Part shown: piece after piece, positions 1 through 8,323 of the stretch | Numbering within the stretch: the first letter of the stretch is position 1 | Layout of the letters: each line of letters starts with the position of its first letter | Assembly: GCA_963824545.1 (NCBI GenBank) | Contig: CAWGPP010000017.1 | Location: forward strand, 1 to 64,000 | Length of the DNA: 64,000 bases | Direction of reading: 5' to 3' | Source of the DNA: Bog-532 sp963824545 | GTDB taxonomy: Bacteria; Actinomycetota; Actinomycetes; Streptosporangiales; Streptosporangiaceae | Notes under the pieces: model-generated | The model's input: the letters and a program-made list of their open reading frames with translations, nothing else | Databases searched by the model: none | What the model was told of the DNA's origin: nothing | Translations under genes and position numbers: made by a program

Positions 1-7
1 TTGTTAT

Positions 8-1486
8 TTAAGCTTTCTGCCTGCGGTCTTTCTTCTTGGAGTCATCCCGCTTGATGGTCTTTCCCGCGTCGTGGCGGGTGGCCGGGCGGCGGTTCTTCGA
101 GCCGGGCGGGCGGCCGGGGCCGGGTTTGCCGGGTTTCGGTGCGCTGGCCAGATCTGGGAGTGCCTGGCGGATGTTCCGGAACCCGCGGCGGACCCGGGCG
201 GGGGTCAGCCGGCCGGGCGGGCAGGGCCGCTGCCAGGGCAGCCGCAGGTCTTCGGCGAGCCCGCGGGCGAGGCGGAGCTGGACATAGCAGGCGATGACAA
301 TCCAGGTCCACCGGTCGGCGGCGGCCGGGTCCCGGAGCCTGGGCCGGGCCCAGCCCAGCACCTGCTTGAAGAACCTGAACATGTGTTCGATATCGAAGCG
401 GCGCAGGAACGCCTGCCAGGCGCGGTTCACCTCGGCGGCGGAGGTCCGGGCGCGTGATGACCACAGCCACAGCGGTTCGGGGCTGCGGTCGCCGGGCAGG
501 CGGTCCACGTGCAGCCGGATGAGGGTGCCCTCGACGACCGGCAGCTCGTCGTGGTGGTCTTCCCATCCGGCGCGGCTGGCCAGCTGCTGGTGCAGCCGTC
601 CCCAGGCGGCGGCCCGGGCGGTGCCGTACCGGGTGGTCTGGGTGACGGTGGCCGCGGCCGGGGCGGGCCAGGATCGCTCGTCGGCGAGCTTGAACGCGGC
701 CCCGTGCCGCAGCGGGCGGCCGTTGGTGCCGGGCAGCCGGGGCGGGGCGGGGAAGTGCATCACCCGGTCGCTGCGCAGCCGGCCGAGCACCTCAACCGGC
801 AGGCCGGCCAGCAGCCAGGCCAGCCTGGTCAGGTCATAGCCCGCGCCGGACACGACCAGGATGTCCGGGTCGCCGTCACGCCAGTGCCCGGCGGCGATGA
901 TCCGTTCCGCCACCTCGCGGACTTGGGCGGCGGTCACCGCGGTCGCGTCGTCGGCCGGGCCGAGCCGGACCGCGTCCAGCGGCAGCGTCCATGACGTGCG
1001 GCCCGGCTCCAGCGCCGCGATGACCGAGTACGGCCAGCCCGGGATCATCTGCGCGTTCCCCCTGCCCCGCGCGTAGCAGTGGCAGAACAACCGGCCCGGG
1101 CTGGTCGCCGCGTCCGGCCGCAGCCAGTTGCTCACATCGGCCGCCAGCCGGATCCGGCCGTCATCCCAGGCCGGCAGCGGCAGGCACGCCAGCGACCAGC
1201 GAAGCCGCGCGATATCGACCCGGCCGCGGTTCAGCGCGCCGTACAGCGCCCCGTGCCCGCGCCGGTGCTCCGGCTCCAGCGACAGCTCCGCCAGCATGTG
1301 CACCCGGTCCTGCTTGCACAGCACCGCGTCGGCCAGCTCCAGCAGGGCATCCCGGTACGTGGCGAAGCACCGGTACAGCTCGCCGCGGAACGCCGCCAGC
1401 AGCCCGCGCGCCCGGTCATCACCGGCCTTGCCCTCGACCTGAGTCGTAAGCCAGGCCATACTGAACGCCACGGCCACCGCCTCCAC
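8..1486 (-). CDS. IS701-like DDE transposase, one catalytic Asp probably lost
   Basis: A 492-residue protein of a putative transposase family common in Streptomyces and relatives. The first acidic residue is seen near D117 (ADVSNWLRPDA). The C-terminal catalytic Glu is near E367 (FDIEHMFRFFKQ). A basic, AT-hook-like tail with GRPPGSKNRRP follows at about 455-470. The second acidic position, normally in a D-A-G-Y motif in this family, reads S-G-A-G-Y at residues 213-217: a GGC codon stands where GAC is expected, so the enzyme may be inactive. The family assignment and the expected Asp are from memory of the family. The GGC codon is seen directly. The stop codon lies inside the left terminal repeat of the element. 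Confidence 0.85.
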   Translation of the reverse strand: MEAVAVAFSMAWLTTQVEGKAGDDRARGLLAAFRGELYRCFATYRDALLELADAVLCKQDRVHMLAELSLEPEHRRGHGALYGALNRGRVDIARLRWSLACLPLPAWDDGRIRLAADVSNWLRPDAATSPGRLFCHCYARGRGNAQMIPGWPYSVIAALEPGRTSWTLPLDAVRLGPADDATAVTAAQVREVAERIIAAGHWRDGDPDILVVSGAGYDLTRLAWLLAGLPVEVLGRLRSDRVMHFPAPPRLPGTNGRPLRHGAAFKLADERSWPAPAAATVTQTTRYGTARAAAWGRLHQQLASRAGWEDHHDELPVVEGTLIRLHVDRLPGDRSPEPLWLWSSRARTSAAEVNRAWQAFLRRFDIEHMFRFFKQVLGWARPRLRDPAAADRWTWIVIACYVQLRLARGLAEDLRLPWQRPCPPGRLTPARVRRGFRNIRQALPDLASAPKPGKPGPGRPPGSKNRRPATRHDAGKTIKRDDSKKKDRRQKA

Positions 1487-1592
1487 CCGTCAAGTTCTCT
1501 GGACAAGAACCGACGGTGTCGCGGTGGCCGCCTACTGTCACGGCGACACGCCGGGCAAAACCGGCAAAACCCCTCATCAGGAGCCTTGGAGC

Positions 1593-1595
1593 TTA
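1593..1595. repeat. Left TTA target-site duplication of the IS5-family element
   Basis: The TTA next to the left inverted repeat equals the TTA at 2669-2671. Collapsing the two copies restores the 14-bp terminal repeat of the host element, which independently supports this boundary. Confidence 0.8.
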
Positions 1596-2668
1596 CGACT
1601 TGGTGCGCGATAGGGCTTCTGGGGCGTAGCGGGTGATTGCGTCGTGTCGGTCCCGTGGATGCGGGCGGCCGCGCGGAACGATCTTGATGTGTCGTCACGA
1701 TGGGCCCGCGCGGCCTTGAGCAAGCGTATCTTCACCGGCCTCCAGCCGCGCCGCCTCGGCAGGCTCATCGACGACCTCGCCGGCGCGTGGATGATCGCCG
1801 AGGAGTCCAGGCTGCATGAACGCCGCGGCCACGACCGCATGCGCGCCCCCGGTGCCGGCCCGGACCACGACCTGCCGTTCACCGACCGCGTCATCGTCAC
1901 CCTCGTCCACCTGCGGTTCCAGCTCCCGCACGCCGCGCTGGCCGGGCTGTACCGGGTGCACCGCTCGACGGTCACCCGCGCCGTCCATGAGATCCGCCCG
2001 CTGCTGGCGGCCCGCGGGTTCGCCGTCCCCGGCAACCCTGACCTGCGGCTCCGCACCCTGGCCGACGTCTTCGCCTACGCCTCGGCCCACGGAGTCGAAC
2101 TCCGCATCGACGGCACCGAGGTCCAGGTCCGCCGCCCCCGCGCGAACAAGCCCGGCCGGAAGGCGTTCGTCTCCGGCAAGAAGAAGATGAACACCAAGAA
2201 GGCCACCGTCGTCACCGACGAGCAGGGGCGCACCCTGTGGGCGGGGGCGTTCCGCCCTGGCCGCATGCACGACCAGACCGCGGTCCGCACCGAGGGCATC
2301 ACCGACCTGTTCACCCAGTTTCCCCAGGTCAAGGCCAAAGTCGACGCCGGGTACCGCGGCCTGGCCAAGGAGTTCCCGGACCAGGTCCAGGCCCCGCCGC
2401 TGAAACCGAAGAAGGACGCGTCCCCGCAGGATGCCGCCGCCTGGGACGAACAGCGTCACAGGCAGTCATCGGAACGGATCTGCGTAGAGCACGCCAACGC
2501 CGAGCACAAGCAGTGGCGGACCCTCCAGAGATACCTCGGACGCCGCGAGAACTTCGACGAGACCTACACGGCCGTCGCAGGCCTCGTCTCCGACCGCGCC
2601 GCCGAGCGGTAACCCACCAGCCAGACCGCCAGGCCAGCACGGCCCACCGCTAATCGCGCACCATGCCG
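1596..2668 (+). mobile_element. IS5-family insertion sequence, 1073 bp, TTA target duplication
   Basis: Imperfect terminal inverted repeats CGACTTGGTGCGCGAT (1596-1611) and the complement of CGGCATGGTGCGCGAT (2653-2668) match at 14 of 16 bases. They bracket a single transposase gene. The element is flanked by direct TTA copies at 1593-1595 and 2669-2671, the TNA-type duplication typical of some IS5 subgroups (IS1031/ISL2-like). It has inserted within the right inverted repeat of the IS701-like element. Confidence 0.88.
1644..2612 (+). CDS. IS5-family transposase (DDE_Tnp_4 type)
   Basis: A 322-residue transposase beginning at GTG. A helix-turn-helix occupies about residues 90-118 (LAGLYRVHRSTVTRAVHEI). 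The DDE residues fit D156 (RIDGTEV), D234 (VDAGYRG) and E282 (ERICVEHANAEHK). The conserved H-D pair (GRMHDQT) is at 209-210. All catalytic positions are intact and the ORF is full length for the family, so the enzyme could be active. It is the only gene between the inverted repeats. Confidence 0.9.
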   Translation: MSVPWMRAAARNDLDVSSRWARAALSKRIFTGLQPRRLGRLIDDLAGAWMIAEESRLHERRGHDRMRAPGAGPDHDLPFTDRVIVTLVHLRFQLPHAALAGLYRVHRSTVTRAVHEIRPLLAARGFAVPGNPDLRLRTLADVFAYASAHGVELRIDGTEVQVRRPRANKPGRKAFVSGKKKMNTKKATVVTDEQGRTLWAGAFRPGRMHDQTAVRTEGITDLFTQFPQVKAKVDAGYRGLAKEFPDQVQAPPLKPKKDASPQDAAAWDEQRHRQSSERICVEHANAEHKQWRTLQRYLGRRENFDETYTAVAGLVSDRAAER

Positions 2669-2770
2669 TTAAATAACAAGCTAAGCAGATGCGTCCAAGC
2701 ATGAGAGATCCCGCCGCGGGACAGTGATACATCCGGGCGCCTGCCCTGGCCCGGGCCGCCACCGGATCGC

Positions 2771-2776
2771 TAGTGT
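2771..2776 (+). promoter_or_regulatory. Possible -10 box of a leaderless promoter
   Basis: TAGTGT fits the actinobacterial TANNNT -10 pattern and ends 4 bases before the ATG at 2781. No Shine-Dalgarno sequence precedes that ATG. The spacing is a little short, so this is only suggestive. Confidence 0.3.
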
Positions 2777-2780
2777 TCTG

Positions 2781-5491
2781 ATGGTGCCGGCCGATTACGG
2801 GAAGATCCGCGACGAGAACATCGCCCGGTACGGCTGGGACACCGCGGTGCTGGACCTGCTCGGGCAGCTGTACAGCGAGCGCACCCACTTTATCTTCGAG
2901 CTGATTCAGAACGCCGAGGACGCGGGCGCGACCGAGCTGGCCTTCGAGCTCTTCGGCGATCGCCTCGAGGTCCGCCATGACGGCCGGCCGTTCACCGAGG
3001 CTGACGTCCGGGGTGTCTGCGGGGTCGGCCAGAGCGCGAAATCCGGCGACCTGACCAAGATCGGGCAGTTCGGCATCGGATTCAAATCGGTGTACGCCTA
3101 CACCAGGACCCCGCGCGTGCACAGCGGCGGCGAGCATTTCCGTATCGACATGTACGTCCGGCCCTCCGCCGTTGACCCGCCCGGCGAAGGCGGCGAGGAC
3201 GGCGGGCGCACCCTGTTCGTCTTTCCCTTCGATCACGGCACCGTCTCCGCCGCGGTCGCCGTGCGGGAGATAGCCGCGGCCCTGACCACCATCGAGCCGG
3301 GCACGCTGCTGTTCCTCACCAGCATCAGGCGGCTGAGCGTCGGCGGCGCCGGGGTCACCCGTTCGGTCATCGAGCGCACCACTCGCCCTCGCACGGCCAC
3401 TAGCCGCCACGTCACCCTGTCCACTGACCGCACCCTGTCCACCGGCCGCACCCCGACCACCGGCCGCGGCCGGCGCGGCGAGGAGTGGATCGTCTGGCAG
3501 CGGGCCGTTCCGGGCCTCGGCCAGGCCGCCCACGAGGCCGGGACCGTTCATGAGGCCGAGGGTGCCCCCGAGACCGCGAGTGCGCACGGGGCCGGGGTAG
3601 CTCATGAGGCCGAGGCTGGCCATGAGATCAGGGTTGCGCCCCGAGACCGGGGCCAGACCCCAGGGCCGAGACCGGGGCCGGCCGCGGGCCGGGAACCGGC
3701 CTGCGGGTCGAGATCGCCTTCCGGGCCGGCCCCGTGCGCGGCCGGAGCCGCATCGAAGGGACCGCCCCGTCCCCGCTGACGGTCTTCTTTCCCACGGAGA
3801 AGGAGACCTTCCTCGGCTTCCTGGTGCAGGGCCCGTACCGGACGACGCCCGCCCGCGACAACGTTCCCGAACACGACCCGTCGAACCAGGCCCTGGTACG
3901 CGAGACCGCCGCGCTGCTCGCCGGGGTGCTGCGCGAACTGCGCGCCGACGGGCTGCTCACGGTCGAGGTCCTGACGGCGCTCCCGCTGGAGGCCGGGCAC
4001 TTCCCGCCGGGGTCGATGTTCCGCCCGCTCTTCGAGACGGTGCGCGACGTGCTGGCCCGCGAGGAGGTGATCCCCGCGGCCGGCGGCTACCACCGCGCGG
4101 ACGACGTGCGGCTGGCCTCCGATGCCGAACTGCACGAGCTGCTGAGCCCCGATCAGCTTGGCGCGCTGCTCGGCGCCGCCCATCCGCTCTTCTTCGCGGA
4201 CCCGGCCATCACCGAGCACCTTACGCCCGTCCTCTGGCATTACCTGCGCACCGAGACCGGGCTGGCGGTGATCACGCCGGAGGACGTGGTGACCAGCGCC
4301 ACCAGCGAGTTCCTGGCCGCGCAGCCGGACGAGTGGATCACCCGCCTGTACGCGTTTCTTTACCTGTTCGCCTCGCTGTGGAGGGCGCCCAGGTTCCCCG
4401 GCGAAGAGCCAGGCCCGGCCCGGACCCGGCCGGTCATCCGGCTCGAGGATGGCCGTCAGGTCGCGCCGTTCGACGCCGATGATCACCCCGCCGTCTACCT
4501 GCCGGGGGCGGGCGGCTCCGGTTTGCCATGCGTCCGGCGGGCCATCGCGGCCGCGCCCGAGGCTCAGCCCTTCCTGGACGCCCTGAACCTCGCCGAGCCG
4601 GACGCCGTGGCCGAGGTGCTGGAGATCGTCCTGCCCCGGTACGGCCGGCTGGACGTCGCGACCCTGGACCCGGCGCAGCACGACGCGGATCTTGAGTGCA
4701 TCGCCCGGGCGCTGGACGACGCCGGGCCAGGCCGCCGGGAGCGGCTGCTGGACCGGGTGCACCGGACCGCGTTCCTGATCGGGGAGAACGCCGCCACCGG
4801 CGACCAGCGCCTGATGCCGCCGCCGGCGCTGTACCAGCGCGCCAAGGATCTGGACCTCTACTTCGACGGGAACCCGGACGTCTGGTTCGCCGGCGACGCC
4901 TATGGCCCGTGGCTGGCCCAGTTGCGCGCGATGGGCGTGCGCGATGCCGTCGAGGTGCGGGCCCGGCCTCCCGGCCCGCTCGGGTACGTCGTGCTCGTGG
5001 ACGAGTTCGCCCGTCAGGAACGCGGCATCGACGGATTCGATCCGGCGGCGGACATCGACGGCCTGGACTTCGCGCTGGGCCATCCCAGCCCGGCTCGTTC
5101 CGAATACGTCTGGAACGCGCTGCTCGGCCCGAACCGCGGGCTGGTCGCCGGGGTGGTCGAGCAGGCGATCCGCCCGTCCTACGCGGACTCCAGCCTGGCC
5201 ACCGTCCCGTCGGCGATCGGCGCCGCCGCCGCGCGTGCCGCGTGGCTGCCCGGCCCGGACGGCGCGTTCCGCAGCCCGGCCGACCTTTCCCTCGATGACC
5301 TGCCGCCGACCTACGCCCGGGACGAGACGCTGGCCCACGCGCTGGGCATGGCCCAGCCCGTCGTGGCCGAAGCGGCCCGCCAGCTCGGCATCCCCGCGGC
5401 GATCCTGCGCGGCCTCAGCGCGCACCCCGACCTGGTCGCCCTGGTCGAGCGGGAGCTCAGGGCCCGGGATGCGGGCGGCCAGGCCGGCTGA
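2781..5491 (+). pseudogene. Sacsin-like HSP90-type ATPase (GHKL) protein, frameshifted
   Basis: The N-terminal frame carries a GHKL/HSP90-like ATPase of the sacsin type. Near residue 42 is FELIQNAEDAGA (N box), then a DGRPF motif, then GQFGIGFKSVYAY (G2 box). The frame then drifts through low-complexity GC-rich sequence. The conserved continuation (EIAFRAG, then PLTVFFPTEKETFLGFLVQGPYRTTPARDNVPEH) is in another frame to 5491. That frame opens only after a stop at 3623-3625, so the break lies between about 3626 and 3700 and fits one missing base. The repaired protein would be about 903 residues. The ATG at 2781 was preferred because the family begins close to DYGKIRDEN. Either a sequencing indel or true inactivation is possible. 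In other bacteria such ATPases occur in defence-gene contexts, but the neighbours here do not show that role. Confidence 0.75.
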
Positions 5492-5498
5492 GGAAGCC

Positions 5499-5515
5499 GG
5501 CGCCCAGCTGGCGCC
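5499..5515. terminator. Short hairpin between convergent genes
   Basis: GGCGCC-cagct-GGCGCC forms a 6-bp stem between the sacsin-like gene stop (5491) and the convergent epoxide hydrolase stop (5527). There is no T tract. It may serve both directions, but this is weak evidence. Confidence 0.3.
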
Positions 5516-5526
5516 ATCCCGGCGCG

Positions 5527-6663
5527 TTACCGGCCGGCGAAAAATCCCCGGATGTCCGCGACCAGCACGCCGGTCGCCTCGTGCGCCGCATAGTGGCCGG
5601 CCGTGTCATCCGGCAGGCCCGCCGCGGCCAGCGAGCCGTAGGAGTGCCAGCTCACGATGTTCCGGTGGTCACGTTCGGCGAACCGGCGGATCGACTGGAA
5701 ATCGCCCGCGAACATGGCCAGCGCCGTCGGGGTGGTGGTGGGCGCGGACGGTCGGCCGGTGGCGTGCGCGTCCTCGTAGTAGAAGCGGATCGCCGAGCCC
5801 GCGGTGCCGGTCAGCCAGTAGGTGGCCACGTTGGCGATGACGAACTCATCGTCGATGGACTCGGGGAACAGCTGCGCGTTCCAGGCCAGCAGGCCCACCG
5901 GTGAGTCGGCGAGTCCGTACGCCAGCGTCTGCGGCTGCTGGCTGTGCACCACGTTGAAAGAGAACTTGTTGTCGTAGAACCACTGCAGCACCGTGAGGGC
6001 GGCCTGGTCCTCCTCGGTCAGCCCCTCGAACTCGGCCGGATCCCCGCTCGGGAAACTGAACAGCTGCGTGACGTGTACCCCGATGACGTGCTCCGGGGCG
6101 GCCCGGCCGATCTCCGGCGAGATCATCGAGCCCGCATCGTTGCCGGCCGCACCGTAACGGTCATAGCCGAGGCGCTCCATCAGCTGCGCCCACGCCCGGG
6201 CGGTCCGGACGGTGCCCCATCCCCGGCCGGTGGCGGGCCCGGAGAACCCGAAACCCGGCAACGAGGGAATGACCAGGTGAAACGCGGGGTCGTCCGGGGC
6301 GGCGGGCTCGGTCAACGGGCCGATCACGTCCAGGTACTCGGCCACCGAACCCGGCCACCCGTGGGTCAGGATCAGCGGGATCGCGTCCTCGCGGCTCGAC
6401 CTGATGTGCAGGAAGTGGATCGTCGCCCCGTCGATCTCGGTGACGAACTGCGGGTACTGGTTCAGCCGGGCCTCGTAGGCGCGCCAGTCGAAGGATTCCC
6501 GCCAGTAGCTGACCAGGCGGGCGACCCGTGATTCCGGCACGCCGTAGTCGCAGCCGGCTCCCGCTGCCTCGCCGGGCCAGATGACGCGCGCGAGCCGCTC
6601 ATTCAGATCGTCGAGGGCCGGCTGGGGGATGGCGACGTGATAGGGGCGGATGTCGGCGTTCAT
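5527..6663 (-). CDS. Epoxide hydrolase, EHN-domain family
   Basis: A 378-residue alpha/beta hydrolase with the epoxide-hydrolase N-terminal (EHN) segment at residues 1-105. It has an oxyanion-hole HGWP at 101-104 and the nucleophile Asp in GNDAGS (D176). The catalytic His is probably the C-terminal one in AAHEATG, and lid tyrosines lie in TYWLTG and RFYYED. It should hydrolyse epoxides to diols in the cytoplasm. The ATG at 6663 is chosen because a GAGGAG ribosome site lies just upstream; the longer open frame to 6741 would run through the operator region. It diverges from a TetR-type regulator, which probably controls it. Confidence 0.88.
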   Translation of the reverse strand: MNADIRPYHVAIPQPALDDLNERLARVIWPGEAAGAGCDYGVPESRVARLVSYWRESFDWRAYEARLNQYPQFVTEIDGATIHFLHIRSSREDAIPLILTHGWPGSVAEYLDVIGPLTEPAAPDDPAFHLVIPSLPGFGFSGPATGRGWGTVRTARAWAQLMERLGYDRYGAAGNDAGSMISPEIGRAAPEHVIGVHVTQLFSFPSGDPAEFEGLTEEDQAALTVLQWFYDNKFSFNVVHSQQPQTLAYGLADSPVGLLAWNAQLFPESIDDEFVIANVATYWLTGTAGSAIRFYYEDAHATGRPSAPTTTPTALAMFAGDFQSIRRFAERDHRNIVSWHSYGSLAAAGLPDDTAGHYAAHEATGVLVADIRGFFAGR

Positions 6664-6730
6664 GGCGACACTCCTCACTCGGGCGTCCCAGCGGGGCGCC
6701 ACTTCCTCTGTCGTTCCGTCCCGTAATTCA

Positions 6731-6748
6731 GAACGGATCATTCCGTTC
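6731..6748. promoter_or_regulatory. Operator 1, probable TetR-family binding site
   Basis: GAACGGA-TCAT-TCCGTTC is a perfect 7-bp inverted repeat between the divergent epoxide hydrolase and TetR genes. It shares its core with operator 2 at 6767-6781. A TAGAAT-like -10 for the minus-strand gene lies between them. Confidence 0.6.
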
Positions 6749-6766
6749 CAATAATTCTAACAGAGC

Positions 6767-6781
6767 GGAACGATCCGTTCC
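6767..6781. promoter_or_regulatory. Operator 2, probable TetR autoregulatory site
   Basis: GGAACG-ATC-CGTTCC has perfect 6-bp arms and lies just upstream of a TAATCT -10-like box and the TetR start. With the related site 36 bp away, it suggests autoregulation and co-regulation of the divergent hydrolase. Confidence 0.6.
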
Positions 6782-6786
6782 AGTGT

Positions 6787-6792
6787 TAATCT
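6787..6792 (+). promoter_or_regulatory. -10 box of a probable leaderless TetR promoter
   Basis: TAATCT matches TANNNT and ends 6 bases before the ATG at 6799. No Shine-Dalgarno sequence is present, which fits transcription starting at or next to the start codon. Confidence 0.45.
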
Positions 6793-6798
6793 GGGCCC

Positions 6799-7788
6799 AT
6801 GCCTCCACGCGCATCCGGGACCAGTCCGCCGGCGCCAGGGACCGGGGTTACTCCATCGGCGTCAGCGACCGGGACCGCTCCGCCGGCGCCAGCGACCGGG
6901 GATTCCCCGCTGGCGGGACGGCGCCGTCAGGCCGCGCGCAACGACACCGCGATCCTGGAAGCGGCCCGCGCCGTCTTCCTGGCCGACCCGAAGGCTCCGG
7001 TGTCGGCGGTCGCCGCGGCGGCGGGCGTGGGGATCAGCGCGCTGTACCGGCGTTACCCGGGCAAGGAGGACCTGCTCCGCACGCTGTGCCACGACGGCCT
7101 GCTGACCTACATCGCCGAGGCAGAAGCCGCCGGCGCGGAGCCGGATGACTGGACCGCGTTCGCGCGGTTCGTCCGGCGGATCGTCGACGCGGACGTGCAC
7201 TCGCTGACCGTGCACCTGGCCGGCACGTTCACCCCCACCGAGGAGATGAACGCGGACGCGGTCCGGTCCGGCGTGCTCACCGACCGGCTCTTCAGCCGGG
7301 CCCGGCGCAGCGGCCGCCTGCGCGCTGCCGTGGTCGCCGACGACCTCACCTTTCTGCTGGAAGGCGCGGCCGCCATCCGGCTGCCCAGTGCGATCCGGAC
7401 GGCCGAGCTGCGCCGCCGCTACGTCACGCTCTTCCTGGACGCGCTGTCCAGCCCGGAACCGTCCGTGCTGCCCGGTCCGGCGCCCGCCCCCGGTGAGCTC
7501 AACTGGCGGTGGCAGGCCGGCCCTGACCGCTGGCCGGCCGCTGACCTCCGGTCCGGCGGCCTGCTCCCGGGGCGTCAAATCGTTCGCGCGTGCCGTGCCG
7601 GGAGTTCATCCTGGTGCCATGAGCGCGTACGTCCTGATTCCCGGCGCGGGCGGGGCCGCCTGGTACTGGCACCGGGTCATCCCGCTGCTCCAGGCGGCGG
7701 GCCACGAGGCGATCGCCGTTCAGCTGCCGGGTCCCGATCCCCGCGCTGGCCTGCCCGAATACGCCGACCTGATCGTCTCGGCCATTGA
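6799..7788 (+). CDS. TetR/AcrR-family transcriptional regulator with unusual C-terminal extension
   Basis: Residues about 38-92 form a TetR DNA-binding domain (AVAAAAGVGISALYRRYPGKEDLL is the recognition helix region). A ligand domain follows to about residue 225. The N-terminal 36 residues are a Pro/Ala/Thr-rich repeat. The frame should end soon after ELNWRWQ, as in relatives, but instead runs a further 90 or so low-complexity residues and overlaps the next gene by 170 bases. A lost stop or a one-base indel near 7515-7530 would explain this, since a TGA in another frame lies at about 7528. It probably represses the divergent epoxide hydrolase and itself through the two palindromes upstream. 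Confidence 0.78.
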   Translation: MPPRASGTSPPAPGTGVTPSASATGTAPPAPATGDSPLAGRRRQAARNDTAILEAARAVFLADPKAPVSAVAAAAGVGISALYRRYPGKEDLLRTLCHDGLLTYIAEAEAAGAEPDDWTAFARFVRRIVDADVHSLTVHLAGTFTPTEEMNADAVRSGVLTDRLFSRARRSGRLRAAVVADDLTFLLEGAAAIRLPSAIRTAELRRRYVTLFLDALSSPEPSVLPGPAPAPGELNWRWQAGPDRWPAADLRSGGLLPGRQIVRACRAGSSSWCHERVRPDSRRGRGRLVLAPGHPAAPGGGPRGDRRSAAGSRSPRWPARIRRPDRLGH

Positions 7789-8287
7789 CGGCCGGGACGA
7801 TGTGGTGCTGGTCGCCGCGTCGATCGGCGGCTTTACCGCTCCACTCGTCGCCGAGAAGGTTCCGATCCGTTCCCTCGTCCTGGTCAATGCGATGATCCCG
7901 GTGCCCGGCGAGACGCCCGGCGCCTGGTGGGGCAACACCGGCTCGGAGCAGGCCCGTGACGCCGCGGCCAGGGAAGGCGGCTACGGCACGGATTTCGACC
8001 TGTCCGTCTACTTCCTGCACGACGTACCGCCCGAGGTCCTTGCCTCCGGTGAGGATCAGCAGTTTCCCGAGGCCGATGCGGTCTTCGGATCCGTCTGTGA
8101 CTTCTCGTCGTGGCCCGATGTGCCGATCCGGGTCGCGGTGGGCGCCGGCGACCGCTTCTTCCCTGCCTCCTTCCAGCAGCGGGTGGCGCGGGAGCGGCTG
8201 GGGATCGAGGCAGACGTGCTGCCCGGCGGTCACCTGATCGCTCTCGCGCAGCCGGCGCCGCTGGCCGGCTACCTGCTGGACAGCTGA
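7619..8287 (+). CDS. Alpha/beta-fold hydrolase
   Basis: A 222-residue serine hydrolase of the small esterase/lactonase type. The oxyanion region is LIPGAGGAAWYWH near the N terminus. The nucleophile Ser is in VAASIGGFTAP, the acid is the Asp in GAGDRFFP, and the His is in GGHLIAL. The frame is open further upstream, but homology begins at MSAYVLIPGAG, so ATG 7619 is chosen. It lies downstream of and overlaps the extended TetR frame, so the two may be cotranscribed. The substrate is unknown. Confidence 0.85.
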   Translation: MSAYVLIPGAGGAAWYWHRVIPLLQAAGHEAIAVQLPGPDPRAGLPEYADLIVSAIDGRDDVVLVAASIGGFTAPLVAEKVPIRSLVLVNAMIPVPGETPGAWWGNTGSEQARDAAAREGGYGTDFDLSVYFLHDVPPEVLASGEDQQFPEADAVFGSVCDFSSWPDVPIRVAVGAGDRFFPASFQQRVARERLGIEADVLPGGHLIALAQPAPLAGYLLDS

Positions 8288-8323
8288 CCCTCTGCGGCGA
8301 CGCCCTTGCCCTCCTATCGAAAT

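Larger units (their letters stand above)
1..2680. mobile_element. IS701-like element (interrupted), outer member of a nested IS pair
   Basis: The first 14 bases, TTGTTATTTAAGCT, recur inverted at the far end. When the IS5-family element at 1596-2668 and one copy of its TTA duplication are removed, bases 1590-1595 join 2672-2679 and rebuild the exact reverse complement of bases 1-14. A 14-bp perfect AT-rich inverted repeat in such GC-rich DNA is unlikely by chance. The outer element therefore spans from about position 1 to about 2680 and carries the 492-residue transposase on the minus strand. The true left boundary and target duplication lie at or beyond the window edge and cannot be seen. 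Confidence 0.75.

Noticed and set aside
3602..5425. 607-codon open frame on the minus strand
   Set aside because: It is opposite a well-conserved sacsin-like coding region and has Arg/Gly/Ala-rich shadow composition.
1..5500. Defence island around the sacsin-like ATPase
   Set aside because: Such ATPases occur in defence loci, but the neighbours here are insertion sequences and an epoxide hydrolase, with no recognisable nuclease, methylase or sensor partner.
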